Source of the DNA: JAJEDW01 sp963555775 | GTDB taxonomy: Bacteria > Acidobacteriota > Terriglobia > 20CM-2-55-15 | Length of the DNA: 64,000 bases | Direction: 5' to 3' | NCBI GenBank assembly: GCA_963555775.3 | Contig: CAUVWY020000005.1 | Span: 434,001-498,000 of the forward strand | Shown: positions 26,877 to 35,011 of the stretch, one piece after another | Layout: each line of letters begins with the position of its first letter | Numbering within the stretch: position 1 is the stretch's first letter | Program-made: the position numbers and the translations under genes | Notes under the pieces: model-generated | The model's input: only the letters and a program-made list of their open reading frames with translations | What the model was told of the DNA's origin: nothing | The model's database searches: none

Positions 26877-27712
26877 GCATGACAGCCACCGTGCCCCGGT
26901 TCCGCATCGGCAGGGTCGTCTACCTGACTGTCTGCGGACTGATCTTCACGTTTCTGCTGGCGCCGCTCGTGGTCATCGTGCCGCTCAGCTTCAACTCCGA
27001 GCCATACTTCACCTTCACCGAGGGGATGCTGCGCCTCGATCCTGAAGCGTTCTCGCTCCGCTGGTACCGGCAGATCGCCAGCGACGACGTGTGGGCGCGC
27101 GCACTCGGTAACAGCCTGCTCATCGGCGTTACCGCAACGGTGTTGGCGACCTCGCTCGGCACGCTCGCCGCCCTGGGGCTATCGAGCCGCGCCATGCCGG
27201 CGCGCCGTCTTGTGACGGGACTGCTGATCTCGCCCATGGTCACACCGCTGATCATCTCGGCGGCGGGCATGTTCTTCTTCTACTCGGCATTGGGCCTGTC
27301 CCAAACGCACCTGGGCCTGATCTTGGCTCACGCGGCGCTCGGCACGCCCTTCGTCGTCATCACGGTGACGGCTACGCTGTCCGCCTTCGACAGAAACCTG
27401 ACACGGGCGGCGGCCGGCCTGGGCGCGGGACCGTTCGAAACCTTCCGCCGGGTGCAGCTTCCACTGATCGCCCCCGGCGTGCTTTCGGGTGCCCTTTTCG
27501 CCTTTGCGGTCTCGTTCGACGAAGTGGTCGTGGTGCTCTTCATGGCCGGAGAGAATCAGCGCACCATCCCACGCCAGATGTGGGCCGGTGTCCGCGAACA
27601 GCTCAGCCCGGCCATCCTGGCCGCGGCGACGTTCCTGATCGTTTTCGCGGTGCTGTTGCTCGGCACCGTCGAGTGGCTGCGACGGCGCGCGGGGACCAGT
27701 GTGGGAGCGTAA
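26873..27712 (+). CDS. ABC permease, PotC-like
   Basis: 279 residues; ATGA overlap with the preceding permease. Six hydrophobic segments, with the EAA loop TRAAAGLGAGPFETFRRVQLP near 180-200. It pairs with the PotB-like subunit in the membrane. It is the last gene of the operon; just downstream lies the end of a decayed methyltransferase gene on the other strand. Confidence 0.86.
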   Translation: MSMTATVPRFRIGRVVYLTVCGLIFTFLLAPLVVIVPLSFNSEPYFTFTEGMLRLDPEAFSLRWYRQIASDDVWARALGNSLLIGVTATVLATSLGTLAALGLSSRAMPARRLVTGLLISPMVTPLIISAAGMFFFYSALGLSQTHLGLILAHAALGTPFVVITVTATLSAFDRNLTRAAAGLGAGPFETFRRVQLPLIAPGVLSGALFAFAVSFDEVVVVLFMAGENQRTIPRQMWAGVREQLSPAILAAATFLIVFAVLLLGTVEWLRRRAGTSVGA

Positions 27713-27714
27713 TG

Positions 27715-27981
27715 GTCCCGACCCTCAAGATGGCCAAGCGTCGCGGTGGCGAACGCTGACAACCATCGAAACCAGGCGGTATTCGCCACACACCACCCCC
27801 GGACAGCTTCTCGCTTTCGCAACTTCTCGGGCTAGTATTCGATCAGGCCGTACGGTGGGTCGGTCACAACGGCGTGTAGTGAATCGGGCTTGCCGTTTCG
27901 CAACCACGCGAAAGCGTCGCCATGCACAATCGTATAAAGGTAATTCCGGTCCGTCGGTGACGTATTCGGGTCGATGTCCAT
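27715..27981 (-). pseudogene. DNA methyltransferase N-terminal remnant (DPPY motif)
   Basis: The intact beginning is a 49-residue frame 27832-27981 that ends VVTDPPYGLIEY-stop. It has the catalytic motif IV DPPY of N6-adenine/N4-cytosine methyltransferases and GDAFAWLRN before it. Beyond the TAG the old sequence is still readable after a frameshift as GGVWRIPPGFDG, the segment that normally follows. So a nonsense mutation, an indel and loss of the rest have destroyed it. Confidence 0.75.
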
Positions 27982-28031
27982 GGCCTACTCACCTTCGGGA
28001 ACGCCGTCGGCGCACCGAGACAGGGGAGGCG

Positions 28032-28102
28032 CCCGTCCGGCAAGGCGCGAGGAGGGAGCATATTCCCAATATGTGACCGACGAGCAACGCAGTCCGGACG
28101 GG
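28032..28102. repeat. 9-bp inverted repeat around a 53-bp centre
   Basis: CCCGTCCGG (28032-28040) and CCGGACGGG (28094-28102) are perfect complements around CGCGAGGAGGGAGCAT-type sequence. There is no coding content. It may be a small foldback repeat of the kind scattered in many high-GC genomes. Confidence 0.4.
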
Positions 28103-28171
28103 ATGCATCATCGGTCGAATGCAGCAGGGGTTTCACCACGGGCTCCTAGGATCCGGCGATAGTGCGCGCCG

Positions 28172-28489
28172 TCACGCGACCGCACCCAAGCCGTTCTTCG
28201 CGATTAGCGTCAATAACTTCAGCGAAGCGCCCCGCGGCCTCTTCTCTCCACGCTCCCATTGGCTCACCAAGCCCGTGGTCACGTTGAGGTAACGCGCGAA
28301 CACCGCCTGGCTCGCGTGCTCGCGAAGCCGAAGCTCGCGAATTTCCTCCGGCTTCATTTCCTGGACCGGCGTGAGACACAACTCGTCAAACGCTCTCATG
28401 GTCCGTTTCGCCATGACCCCCGCTTCGGTCAAACCGAGCGCCGTCTCGTGCGCGGCCGCCAACGACTCGCTCTTGTACCGTTTAGTCAT
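28172..28489 (-). CDS. HigA/NadS-type helix-turn-helix antitoxin
   Basis: 105 residues with a C-terminal helix-turn-helix (SQAVFARYLNVTTGLVSQWERGEKRP) and the KPEEIRELR linker of NadS/HigA-like antitoxins. It overlaps the upstream toxin gene by 8 nt, toxin first, the order usual for HigBA. It should bind the toxin and repress the pair. Confidence 0.85.
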   Translation of the reverse strand: MTKRYKSESLAAAHETALGLTEAGVMAKRTMRAFDELCLTPVQEMKPEEIRELRLREHASQAVFARYLNVTTGLVSQWERGEKRPRGASLKLLTLIAKNGLGAVA

Positions 28490-28856
28490 CGCACGTCACC
28501 TCGATAATCGTTCCATTCGCCAAGGCGGCCGAGAGGGCCGCCCCGGTGAGGTCGAACATTTCGTTCGCCAGCATCCGGAAAGCTTCAAGTTCGTTCCGGC
28601 GTAGGTTCTCCCGGCTGCTCTTGGCGAAGCCGTAGACGAAAAACGCCAAGTCGCCCCGGCGAAACAATACGATTGCACGGAACCCGCCGGACCGGCCGCC
28701 TCCTTTCCGGGCGATGCGTTGCTTGATGACGCCGCCGCCGAGGTCGGCATCGATCAGGCCCCTCCGGGCGCGCCGGGCAGCGTCGCACAACGCGGCATCC
28801 TCTAGCCCCTCACGGTCGGCGAAACGGGCGAACGCCTTGGTCTTAAACGTCTTCAG
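28482..28856 (-). CDS. RelE/HigB-type toxin without a normal start codon
   Basis: The conserved body (GGGVIKQRIARKGGGRSGGFRAIV, GDLAFFVYGFAKSSRENL) is a RelE-superfamily mRNA-cleaving toxin. The family's N-terminus is also readable upstream as LKTFKTKAFARFADREGL, but the codon where the start should be is CTG (28854-28856). The first canonical start is a TTG at 28790, which would drop about 22 residues. Either a CTG start is used or the toxin is weakened. Confidence 0.72.
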   Translation of the reverse strand: MKTFKTKAFARFADREGLEDAALCDAARRARRGLIDADLGGGVIKQRIARKGGGRSGGFRAIVLFRRGDLAFFVYGFAKSSRENLRRNELEAFRMLANEMFDLTGAALSAALANGTIIEVTCDD

Positions 28857-29110
28857 TCGGGACCTCGCGAACGCCCTTCGTCATTCTCACATCTATAGCA
28901 CCAAGTGCGGCATTTATCAATCCGTACGCGCAGCATCGGGTGCGCGCCGAACCCTGTTGACCCCGGCCCGGCGGCAACGCTGGCCGCGACCATGTTTCGG
29001 CCACCCGTATCCGTATAGCCGTCAACACGGCCGCCGTTTACCCGCACCCACCGAGCGCCGCACGCCACGGACAGGGGGTGCCTGGCCGCGAGCCACAGAA
29101 GAAGATCGTC

Positions 29111-29204
29111 GATGAATCGGTTGCGGCCGCCGCAACGGTTCCAGCTATCTGGCAAGCGACGCGGAACGGTCCTGCCCCCCCCACAATTTCGCCCGGACAA
29201 AAGG
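29111..29204 (+). repeat. palindromic repeat block left of the Phd/VapC pair
   Basis: It contains GTTGCGGCCGCCGCAAC (7-bp arms, 3-nt loop) and then the sequence TTTCGCCCGGAC-like. A related copy is at 30165-30257 on the other side of the pair. 28857-29110 and 29205-29390 have no gene; an imperfect REP palindrome GTGCGGT..ACCGCAC is at 29314-29332. Confidence 0.55.
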
Positions 29205-29390
29205 CGGCGTCGCACGTGGATTCAAGACTCAAATCCCCAAGCCGGCTTGTGACGTGTTTCGGGCACCCGGGCCAACGGGCCATTCCGCACAATCGATCTT
29301 TCCCACTCTTCCTGTGCGGTCTATCACCGCACGATTACCACCCTAAAGTCTCGGAATGCAGGTGCCTACTTCCCGTCCCGTCAACAACCT

Positions 29391-29861
29391 TCAGGCCTTG
29401 ACGCGCTTGATCCGGCGCGAGGAATGCGCCGTTGAACGCGGGCTTCCCTCGTCGCCGACCCGGACGACGACTACTCCGATTGCCTCCGCTGCTTGGCGCA
29501 ACTTGCGGTCGAGCGTCGCCAATGGCAGGCTGCGCCGGAAGGCTACTTCAAGATATGCCGCATCGTAGACGGTCAACTCATGTTGGCGCGCAAGATCGAG
29601 GATCAGCGCCTCGTCGTGCTCTTCGTCAATCGAAATGCCCAAGGCGAGACTGTCAGTCAGAGTGTCCGACACCTGTTGCGGGGAAATCCGGCCGCGGCGC
29701 TCGTTCATCAGCAGAGCGTTGCGCAACTCGTACCACCATATATGTGGCGTGACCCCGCCCTCTTCGGCAACGCGTCGCATTGTGCCAACGTCCGTGGGTT
29801 CCTCCTCGTCGCCCATGCACCATGCGAGGAATACAGAATTGTCGATGACGATGGGCATCAA
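29391..29861 (-). CDS. VapC-type PIN-domain toxin
   Basis: 156 residues with the PIN acidic residues: Asp in IVIDNSVFLAW, Glu in WWYELRNALL, Asp in LTVYDAAYLEVA and Asp in LATLDRKLR. It would be a Mg-dependent endoribonuclease. Its start overlaps the antitoxin stop by 4 nt. The Arg-rich tail of about 25 residues after the PIN domain is unusual in length. Confidence 0.87.
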   Translation of the reverse strand: MMPIVIDNSVFLAWCMGDEEEPTDVGTMRRVAEEGGVTPHIWWYELRNALLMNERRGRISPQQVSDTLTDSLALGISIDEEHDEALILDLARQHELTVYDAAYLEVAFRRSLPLATLDRKLRQAAEAIGVVVVRVGDEGSPRSTAHSSRRIKRVKA

Positions 29862-30100
29862 TAGCGATGCCCCTCGTGAATCGTGGACATCAGTTCCGCC
29901 AAAGGCGCTTGTTTGAGATGTCGGCGGCGTTCAACAATGCGGGCGGCCGCCTCCTTCGCCCGTTCCCGGTCGGTGGCCACCGGAACGAGATGCGCAACCG
30001 GCCTCCCGTGTCGCGTAATGGTCAGGCTTTCGCCACGCGCTACGCGGTCGAGCAACTGGGGCAGGTGCGTCTTGGCTTCATAGGCCCCAATCTTTTCCAT
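29858..30100 (-). CDS. Phd/YefM-type antitoxin
   Basis: 80 residues from the ATG at 30100, which follows AGGAGA; a longer upstream reading has no family similarity. The N-terminal Phd fold is clear (MEKIGAYEAKTHLPQLLDRV, ESLTITRHGRPVAHLVP), and the C-terminus should wrap the PIN toxin. It is the promoter-proximal gene of the pair. Confidence 0.88.
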   Translation of the reverse strand: MEKIGAYEAKTHLPQLLDRVARGESLTITRHGRPVAHLVPVATDRERAKEAAARIVERRRHLKQAPLAELMSTIHEGHRY

Positions 30101-30164
30101 CGTCAATTCTCCTATCCGCAGATCAGACCAGACTTTACAACCAGTATGAAAGTGCGGCAACGGC

Positions 30165-30257
30165 GATGAAACGGTTGCGGCCGCCGCAACTGTTCCAGCT
30201 ACCTCGTGAGTAACCCGGATCAGTCCTGAAACCCCTGCAGTTTCGCCTGGACAAAGA
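30165..30257 (+). repeat. palindromic repeat block right of the Phd/VapC pair
   Basis: It shares GGTTGCGGCCGCCGCAAC, GTTCCAGCTA and TTTCGCC.GGAC with 29111-29204 in the same orientation and order. Confidence 0.55.
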
Positions 30258-30275
30258 AGGGCAGGGCACGTTCTT

Positions 30276-30360
30276 GATTCGGGCGGTCATAGACCACCCC
30301 GACAGTTCGGAATGCAGGCGCCCACTCCCACTGTAGGTGCGGGCCAAGCCCGCACAGTCG
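30276..30360. repeat. BIME-like pair of REP palindromes
   Basis: Two palindromes, GGGCGGTCATAGACCACCC (30281-30299) and GTGCGGGCCAAGCCCGCAC (30337-30355), flank a linker that contains GGAATGCAGGCGCCCACT. The same arrangement recurs at 49081-49206 and 50432-50510. Confidence 0.65.
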
Positions 30361-30422
30361 ATCTTGCTATCCTGTATCCTGTCTCGTTATCCAGAAAGCC
30401 TTCATTCAGATGGAGAATCGCA

Positions 30423-32243
30423 ATGTACCGACTCCGGATCGCATACGTCCCGCTTCTCGGAATCTTTCTGACGATTGGCATCGCCGCAGCCGTACAGAAC
30501 CGGAACGTAGTCGATTCGGACCGTCTCATGAACGCCGACGGTTCCGACGGCGAGTGGCTCACGGTGGGACTCGACTACCACGAAACGCGCTACAGCCCTC
30601 TGGATCGGATCAACGCGACGAACGTCGGTCGATTGGAGGAGGTCTGGTCGGCGCCGCTCGCGGATCCGGCCGGACGCCAGGAAGCGACGCCGATGATGCA
30701 CGATGGCAGGCTCCACGTCATTACCAACTGGAGCGTTACGATCGCATGGGACGCGGTCACCGGCGAAGAGTTGTGGCGTTACGACCCCGGGGTCGATCGC
30801 AGCATCAACCAGCCGGGAACGAGCCGACTGTGCTGCGGCGTGGTGAGTAGAGGCACAGGGATCTACGAGGGCAAGATCTACGTGCCGATCATCGATGGAC
30901 GGATCGCCGCTCTCGATGCCGAAACCGGAGAAGAACTCTGGAACATTCTCGCGGTGCCGTCCGACTCCGAATCTTATTCGCTGACGATGGCGCCCCGCAT
31001 CGTCCGGGACAAGGTCATCGTCGGTTTCGCCGGCGCCGAGTTTCCGCCGTTCCGCGGCTACTTCGCCGCGTACGACGTCAATGACGGCAGCGAGGTCTGG
31101 CGCTTCTGGACCGTGCCGGGGAACCCCGCCGACGGCTTCGAGAACGAGGCCATGGAACAGGCCGCCGAAACCTGGATCGGAGAATGGTGGGAGTACGGCG
31201 GTGGAGGATCGCTCTGGGACGGCATGGCCTACGACCCCGAAACGAACCTTCTCTACGTCGGCACCGGCAACCCGACCCCCTGGCCGCAGGAAATCCGCCA
31301 GGGACCGGGCACCCCGCGCATGGACAATCTCTACGTCTCGTCGATCGTCGCCGTCGACGCGGACACCGGCGAGTACGCCTGGCACTACCAGACGACGCCC
31401 GGCGACGACTGGGACTTCGACGCCGTGCAGCACCTGATGCTTGTCGACGTTGAAATCGACGGCCGCATGCGGCAGACCATCGTTCAGGCCAACAAGAACG
31501 GCATTTTCAACGTGCTCGACCGGACCACCGGGGCGTTCATCTCGGCAGAACCGTATGCGCAGGTGAGTTGGACCTTCGGCTACGACTACGAAACGGGACG
31601 GCCCAACATCAACCCGGACGCGTATTACACTTACGCACAGCCCGTGACGATCGCGCCGTCGGGCGGCGGCGCCCATAGCTGGGCCCAGATGGCGTACCAC
31701 CCCGACACGGGTTACGTCTACATTCCGGGCCGGGACAACAGCACACTGACCTATGCGACGACACCCCGGTTCGAATTCACTCCCGGCAATCAGAATCTGG
31801 GTCTGAACATTCCGAACATGGGAGCGACGCCTCCCGGACCGGACGATCCGGAACCGGCCGAACCGCGAACCCTGCCCGAGATCGGCCCGACCCGCGAGGG
31901 CCTGACGGGACGGGGCGGTTTTCTGTCGGCATGGGACCCGGCCACGCAAACCGAAGCCTGGTTCTCGAACGGCGGCGCGCACAGCGGCGGCGGCGTTCTG
32001 GCAACGGCGGGCGATCTGGTTCTGCAGATGCTGAACGACGGAACGCTGCGGGCCCTCCATGCCGAAAGCGGGCAACTGCTGGCCGACATCGAGTTCGGTC
32101 AGTTGAACATGGGTCCGCCCATGACCTACATGGTCGACGGCGTGCAGTACATTGCCGCCATCGGCGGCGGGGCCGGATTCGGCGCGGGCGGCGGTGAGCA
32201 GACGCCGATGATGTATGTTTTCGCCCTGGACGGCGGCGACTGA
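30423..32243 (+). CDS. PQQ-dependent alcohol dehydrogenase (predicted lanthanide type)
   Basis: 606 residues with a signal peptide and an eight-bladed quinoprotein propeller. The adjacent Cys pair of alcohol dehydrogenases is at 137-138 (RLCCG). Metal and cofactor ligands line up as Glu206 (GAEFPP), Asn283 (GTGNPTPW) and Asp331. Position 333 is also Asp (W-D-F-D-A), the extra ligand that marks lanthanide-dependent enzymes. There is no fused cytochrome c, so an external acceptor is needed. The start at 30423 is the one that gives a signal peptide. A molybdenum hydroxylase follows by 13 nt. Confidence 0.88.
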   Translation: MYRLRIAYVPLLGIFLTIGIAAAVQNRNVVDSDRLMNADGSDGEWLTVGLDYHETRYSPLDRINATNVGRLEEVWSAPLADPAGRQEATPMMHDGRLHVITNWSVTIAWDAVTGEELWRYDPGVDRSINQPGTSRLCCGVVSRGTGIYEGKIYVPIIDGRIAALDAETGEELWNILAVPSDSESYSLTMAPRIVRDKVIVGFAGAEFPPFRGYFAAYDVNDGSEVWRFWTVPGNPADGFENEAMEQAAETWIGEWWEYGGGGSLWDGMAYDPETNLLYVGTGNPTPWPQEIRQGPGTPRMDNLYVSSIVAVDADTGEYAWHYQTTPGDDWDFDAVQHLMLVDVEIDGRMRQTIVQANKNGIFNVLDRTTGAFISAEPYAQVSWTFGYDYETGRPNINPDAYYTYAQPVTIAPSGGGAHSWAQMAYHPDTGYVYIPGRDNSTLTYATTPRFEFTPGNQNLGLNIPNMGATPPGPDDPEPAEPRTLPEIGPTREGLTGRGGFLSAWDPATQTEAWFSNGGAHSGGGVLATAGDLVLQMLNDGTLRALHAESGQLLADIEFGQLNMGPPMTYMVDGVQYIAAIGGGAGFGAGGGEQTPMMYVFALDGGD

Positions 32244-32256
32244 GGTGCGGCGGCGC

Positions 32257-32754
32257 ATGGCCGAATTTCAACTGCGGGTCAACGGTCGGACGCGAGTGGT
32301 CGACGTCGCATCGGCCATGCCCTTGCTGTACGTGTTGATGAACGATCTGGAACTGCAGGGGCCGCGCTTCGGCTGCGGGTTGGCCCAGTGCGGTTCGTGC
32401 TCGGTCCTGCTCGATGGTGTCGAGACGAGAGCCTGCGTCACGCCGGTCTCATCGATCGGCGAACGCGAAATCACGACGCTGGAAGGTCTGCCCGTGTGGT
32501 ATGCCTCGCAACAGAACCTTGAAGAGGCCCCCGAGTTGCATCCGGTTCAGCAGGCCATGATCGACGAGCAGGCCGTTCAGTGCGGCTACTGCGTGAACGG
32601 AATCATCGTGAAGGCGTCTGAACTCCTGTCGAACAACCCCCAACCAACCGACGCCGAAATCCGTTCGGCAATGAATGGGCATCTCTGCCGGTGCGGTACC
32701 TATCCACGAATATTGAAGGCCATTCAGCGTGCTTCGGAAACGATGCGGGGATGA
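32257..32754 (+). CDS. (2Fe-2S) subunit of a molybdenum hydroxylase
   Basis: 165 residues. The plant-type cluster cysteines are in FGCGLAQCGSC and the helical-domain cluster cysteines in QCGYC and HLCRCGTY, the pattern of isoquinoline 1-oxidoreductase alpha-type small subunits. The start at 32257 follows the PQQ gene closely. It passes electrons from the molybdopterin subunit encoded next. Confidence 0.9.
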   Translation: MAEFQLRVNGRTRVVDVASAMPLLYVLMNDLELQGPRFGCGLAQCGSCSVLLDGVETRACVTPVSSIGEREITTLEGLPVWYASQQNLEEAPELHPVQQAMIDEQAVQCGYCVNGIIVKASELLSNNPQPTDAEIRSAMNGHLCRCGTYPRILKAIQRASETMRG

Positions 32755-32758
32755 GGAA

Positions 32759-35005
32759 GTGAAAAACTCAATCTCCAATTTCCCTCTCCATCGCCGTGAT
32801 TTCCTGAAGACGGGCGGCGCAATGATCGTCGGTTTCAGCCTGGTCGGCTCGGCACGGTCCCAACCCACGGCCCAGGGTGCGCGGCGCGCGCCGACAGCAG
32901 GACCGCCCGCGCCCAATGCGATCGACACTTGGATCGCGATCCATTCCGACAACACGGCAACGGTCTACATCGGCTATGCGGAGCTTGGACAGGGCACGAC
33001 GACCGCCCTGCCGCAGATCGCGGCTGAAGAACTCGATCTTGGAATGGATCAGATCCGCACGGTCAATCTGGATACGCACGTCACGCCGAACCAGGGTGGC
33101 ACCTACTCGAGTGCCTCCATCGCTCGGGGAGGGCCGCAAATTCGCAGGGCTGCCGCCGAAGCCCGGCAGGCGTTGCTCGATCTTGCCACCCAGGAGTTGG
33201 ACACACCGGTGGCAAATCTCAGCGTATCCCGCGGCGTCGTCTCATCGACGGGCCCGGCCGCGGGCACCGTCACCTACGGCGAACTCCTCGGCGATCGGTT
33301 TTTCGATCTGGAGTTCACGGGCAATGCGCCCATCAAGCCGCCGTCCGACTACCGGATTGTCGCCACCGACGTGCCTCGGAAGGACACGCCCTCGAAAGTC
33401 GACGGCGCCTACGTTTACGTTCAGCACCTTAGAAAACCCCTAATGCTGCACGGGCGAATCGTCAGACCCCGCGGTCAGTCGGCCTACGGTTTCGGCGCTC
33501 CGGTTGTCAGTCTCGACGAAAACTCCATTTCAGATATCCCCGGCGCGCGTGTCATCCGGCGAAACGACTTCATTGGCGTCGTCGCCGAGAACGAATGGGA
33601 TGCCGTGCAGGCCGCCCGGCAACTCGACGTGACGTGGGACACCACGCCCTCGCTTCCAGGCAGCGACGGTCTGTTCGAACACATGAGGAACGCCGATGTC
33701 CAGGAAGCGACGGTTCTTGACGAAGGGGACCTGGATACCGCTATCGACCGCGCGGCCCGAGTCGCGGCGCACACGACGCGTTGCCCCTATCAGGCACACG
33801 CGGGTTTCGGCCCCAACTGCGCGCTCGCGGATGTGACCGCCGATTCGGCCGAAATCGCGTGCTCCACCCAGGATGTCTACGGAACCAGGCGACTGCTCGC
33901 CACCGTCCTGGGACTCGAACAGGAACAGGTCCGCGTCCAATACGTCGAAGGATCGGGCACCTACGGTCACAGTTGTTGGGACGATGCCGCCCAGGCTGCC
34001 TCGATTCTTTCGCAGGATACGGGCCGGCCCGTCCGCGTCCAGTTCATGCGGTGGGACGAGCACGGGTGGGACAACTACGGCCCGGCCCATATCGGAGAGA
34101 TCCGCGTTGGGGCCGACGCCGACGGCACGCTCACCGCGTACGAATACAGGGGCTGGCACCACAACTGGTCGAACGTCGAAACCTCGGTCCAACTCGCCGC
34201 CGGCGTACCCGCGGCTGAATGGCCGACGATGGCGGCGCAGATGGTCAATCCGCGCACTTGCGGCGCCATGTACGCGATCCCCAACCGCCGATTGATCAAC
34301 TTCCATGTACCCGGCCTGGAGCTTCTGAAAGGCGCGTGGCTTCGGTCCCCGCTAGATCTGTCCTTTTCGTTTACGAGCGAACAGGCTATCGAACGGCTGG
34401 CCTACGATCTGGAAATGGATCCCTACGAGTTCCGGTTGAAGAATATTGCCGACGAACGATGGCAAGGAGTTCTGGACGCGGTGGCCGAGGCATCGGACTG
34501 GACCGTGCGGCGCGCGGCGTCGAACCTTTCGGACGCAAACGTCGTCACCGGACGCGGCATCGGACTGGGCACGCACTTGCAATCCTGGGGCGGCGCCGTC
34601 GCGGATATCGAAGTCCACAAGGACACCGGCAGGGTCCGGATCGTGCATCTCTACTGTGCCATCGACGCCGGTCTTGCCGTGAATCCCGGCAACGTCGAGA
34701 GCCAGATCATGGGACAACTGGTCCAGACCGCGAGCCGGATGTTGCTCGAAGAGATCAAGTTCAACCGAACCAACGTCACGACTCTGGATTGGAACAGCTA
34801 TCCCATCCTTCGTTTCGAAGACTGCCCTGAAGTCACCCCCATCGTCGTACAGCGAATCGGCGAACCCTCGTCCGGAGCTGGAGAAGAGGTGATGGCCGCC
34901 GCGGCCGCGGCAATCGCCAACGCGTTCTTCGACGCCACCGGAATTCAGATGGAAGAGTACCCGTTCACATCAGAACGTGTGCTCGCTGCACTCGCGTCTG
35001 CCTGA
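32759..35005 (+). CDS. molybdopterin subunit of a periplasmic molybdenum hydroxylase
   Basis: 748 residues from the GTG at 32759, 4 nt after the small-subunit stop, with GAGGA overlapping that stop. A twin-arginine signal HRRDFLKTGG lies at 10-20. The body is of isoquinoline 1-oxidoreductase beta type (AELGQGTTTALPQIAAEEL, CPYQAHAGF, YGHSCWDDAA). The catalytic Glu is in SSGAGEEVMAAAAAAI near the end. It would hydroxylate an aldehyde or N-heterocycle; no FAD subunit is present, as usual for this subgroup. Confidence 0.88.
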   Translation: MKNSISNFPLHRRDFLKTGGAMIVGFSLVGSARSQPTAQGARRAPTAGPPAPNAIDTWIAIHSDNTATVYIGYAELGQGTTTALPQIAAEELDLGMDQIRTVNLDTHVTPNQGGTYSSASIARGGPQIRRAAAEARQALLDLATQELDTPVANLSVSRGVVSSTGPAAGTVTYGELLGDRFFDLEFTGNAPIKPPSDYRIVATDVPRKDTPSKVDGAYVYVQHLRKPLMLHGRIVRPRGQSAYGFGAPVVSLDENSISDIPGARVIRRNDFIGVVAENEWDAVQAARQLDVTWDTTPSLPGSDGLFEHMRNADVQEATVLDEGDLDTAIDRAARVAAHTTRCPYQAHAGFGPNCALADVTADSAEIACSTQDVYGTRRLLATVLGLEQEQVRVQYVEGSGTYGHSCWDDAAQAASILSQDTGRPVRVQFMRWDEHGWDNYGPAHIGEIRVGADADGTLTAYEYRGWHHNWSNVETSVQLAAGVPAAEWPTMAAQMVNPRTCGAMYAIPNRRLINFHVPGLELLKGAWLRSPLDLSFSFTSEQAIERLAYDLEMDPYEFRLKNIADERWQGVLDAVAEASDWTVRRAASNLSDANVVTGRGIGLGTHLQSWGGAVADIEVHKDTGRVRIVHLYCAIDAGLAVNPGNVESQIMGQLVQTASRMLLEEIKFNRTNVTTLDWNSYPILRFEDCPEVTPIVVQRIGEPSSGAGEEVMAAAAAAIANAFFDATGIQMEEYPFTSERVLAALASA

Positions 35006-35011
35006 GGGCCC

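Noticed and set aside
30402..32258. 618-codon minus-strand open frame
   Set aside because: It is the complement of the PQQ dehydrogenase; composition is Arg/Gly-rich without a domain.
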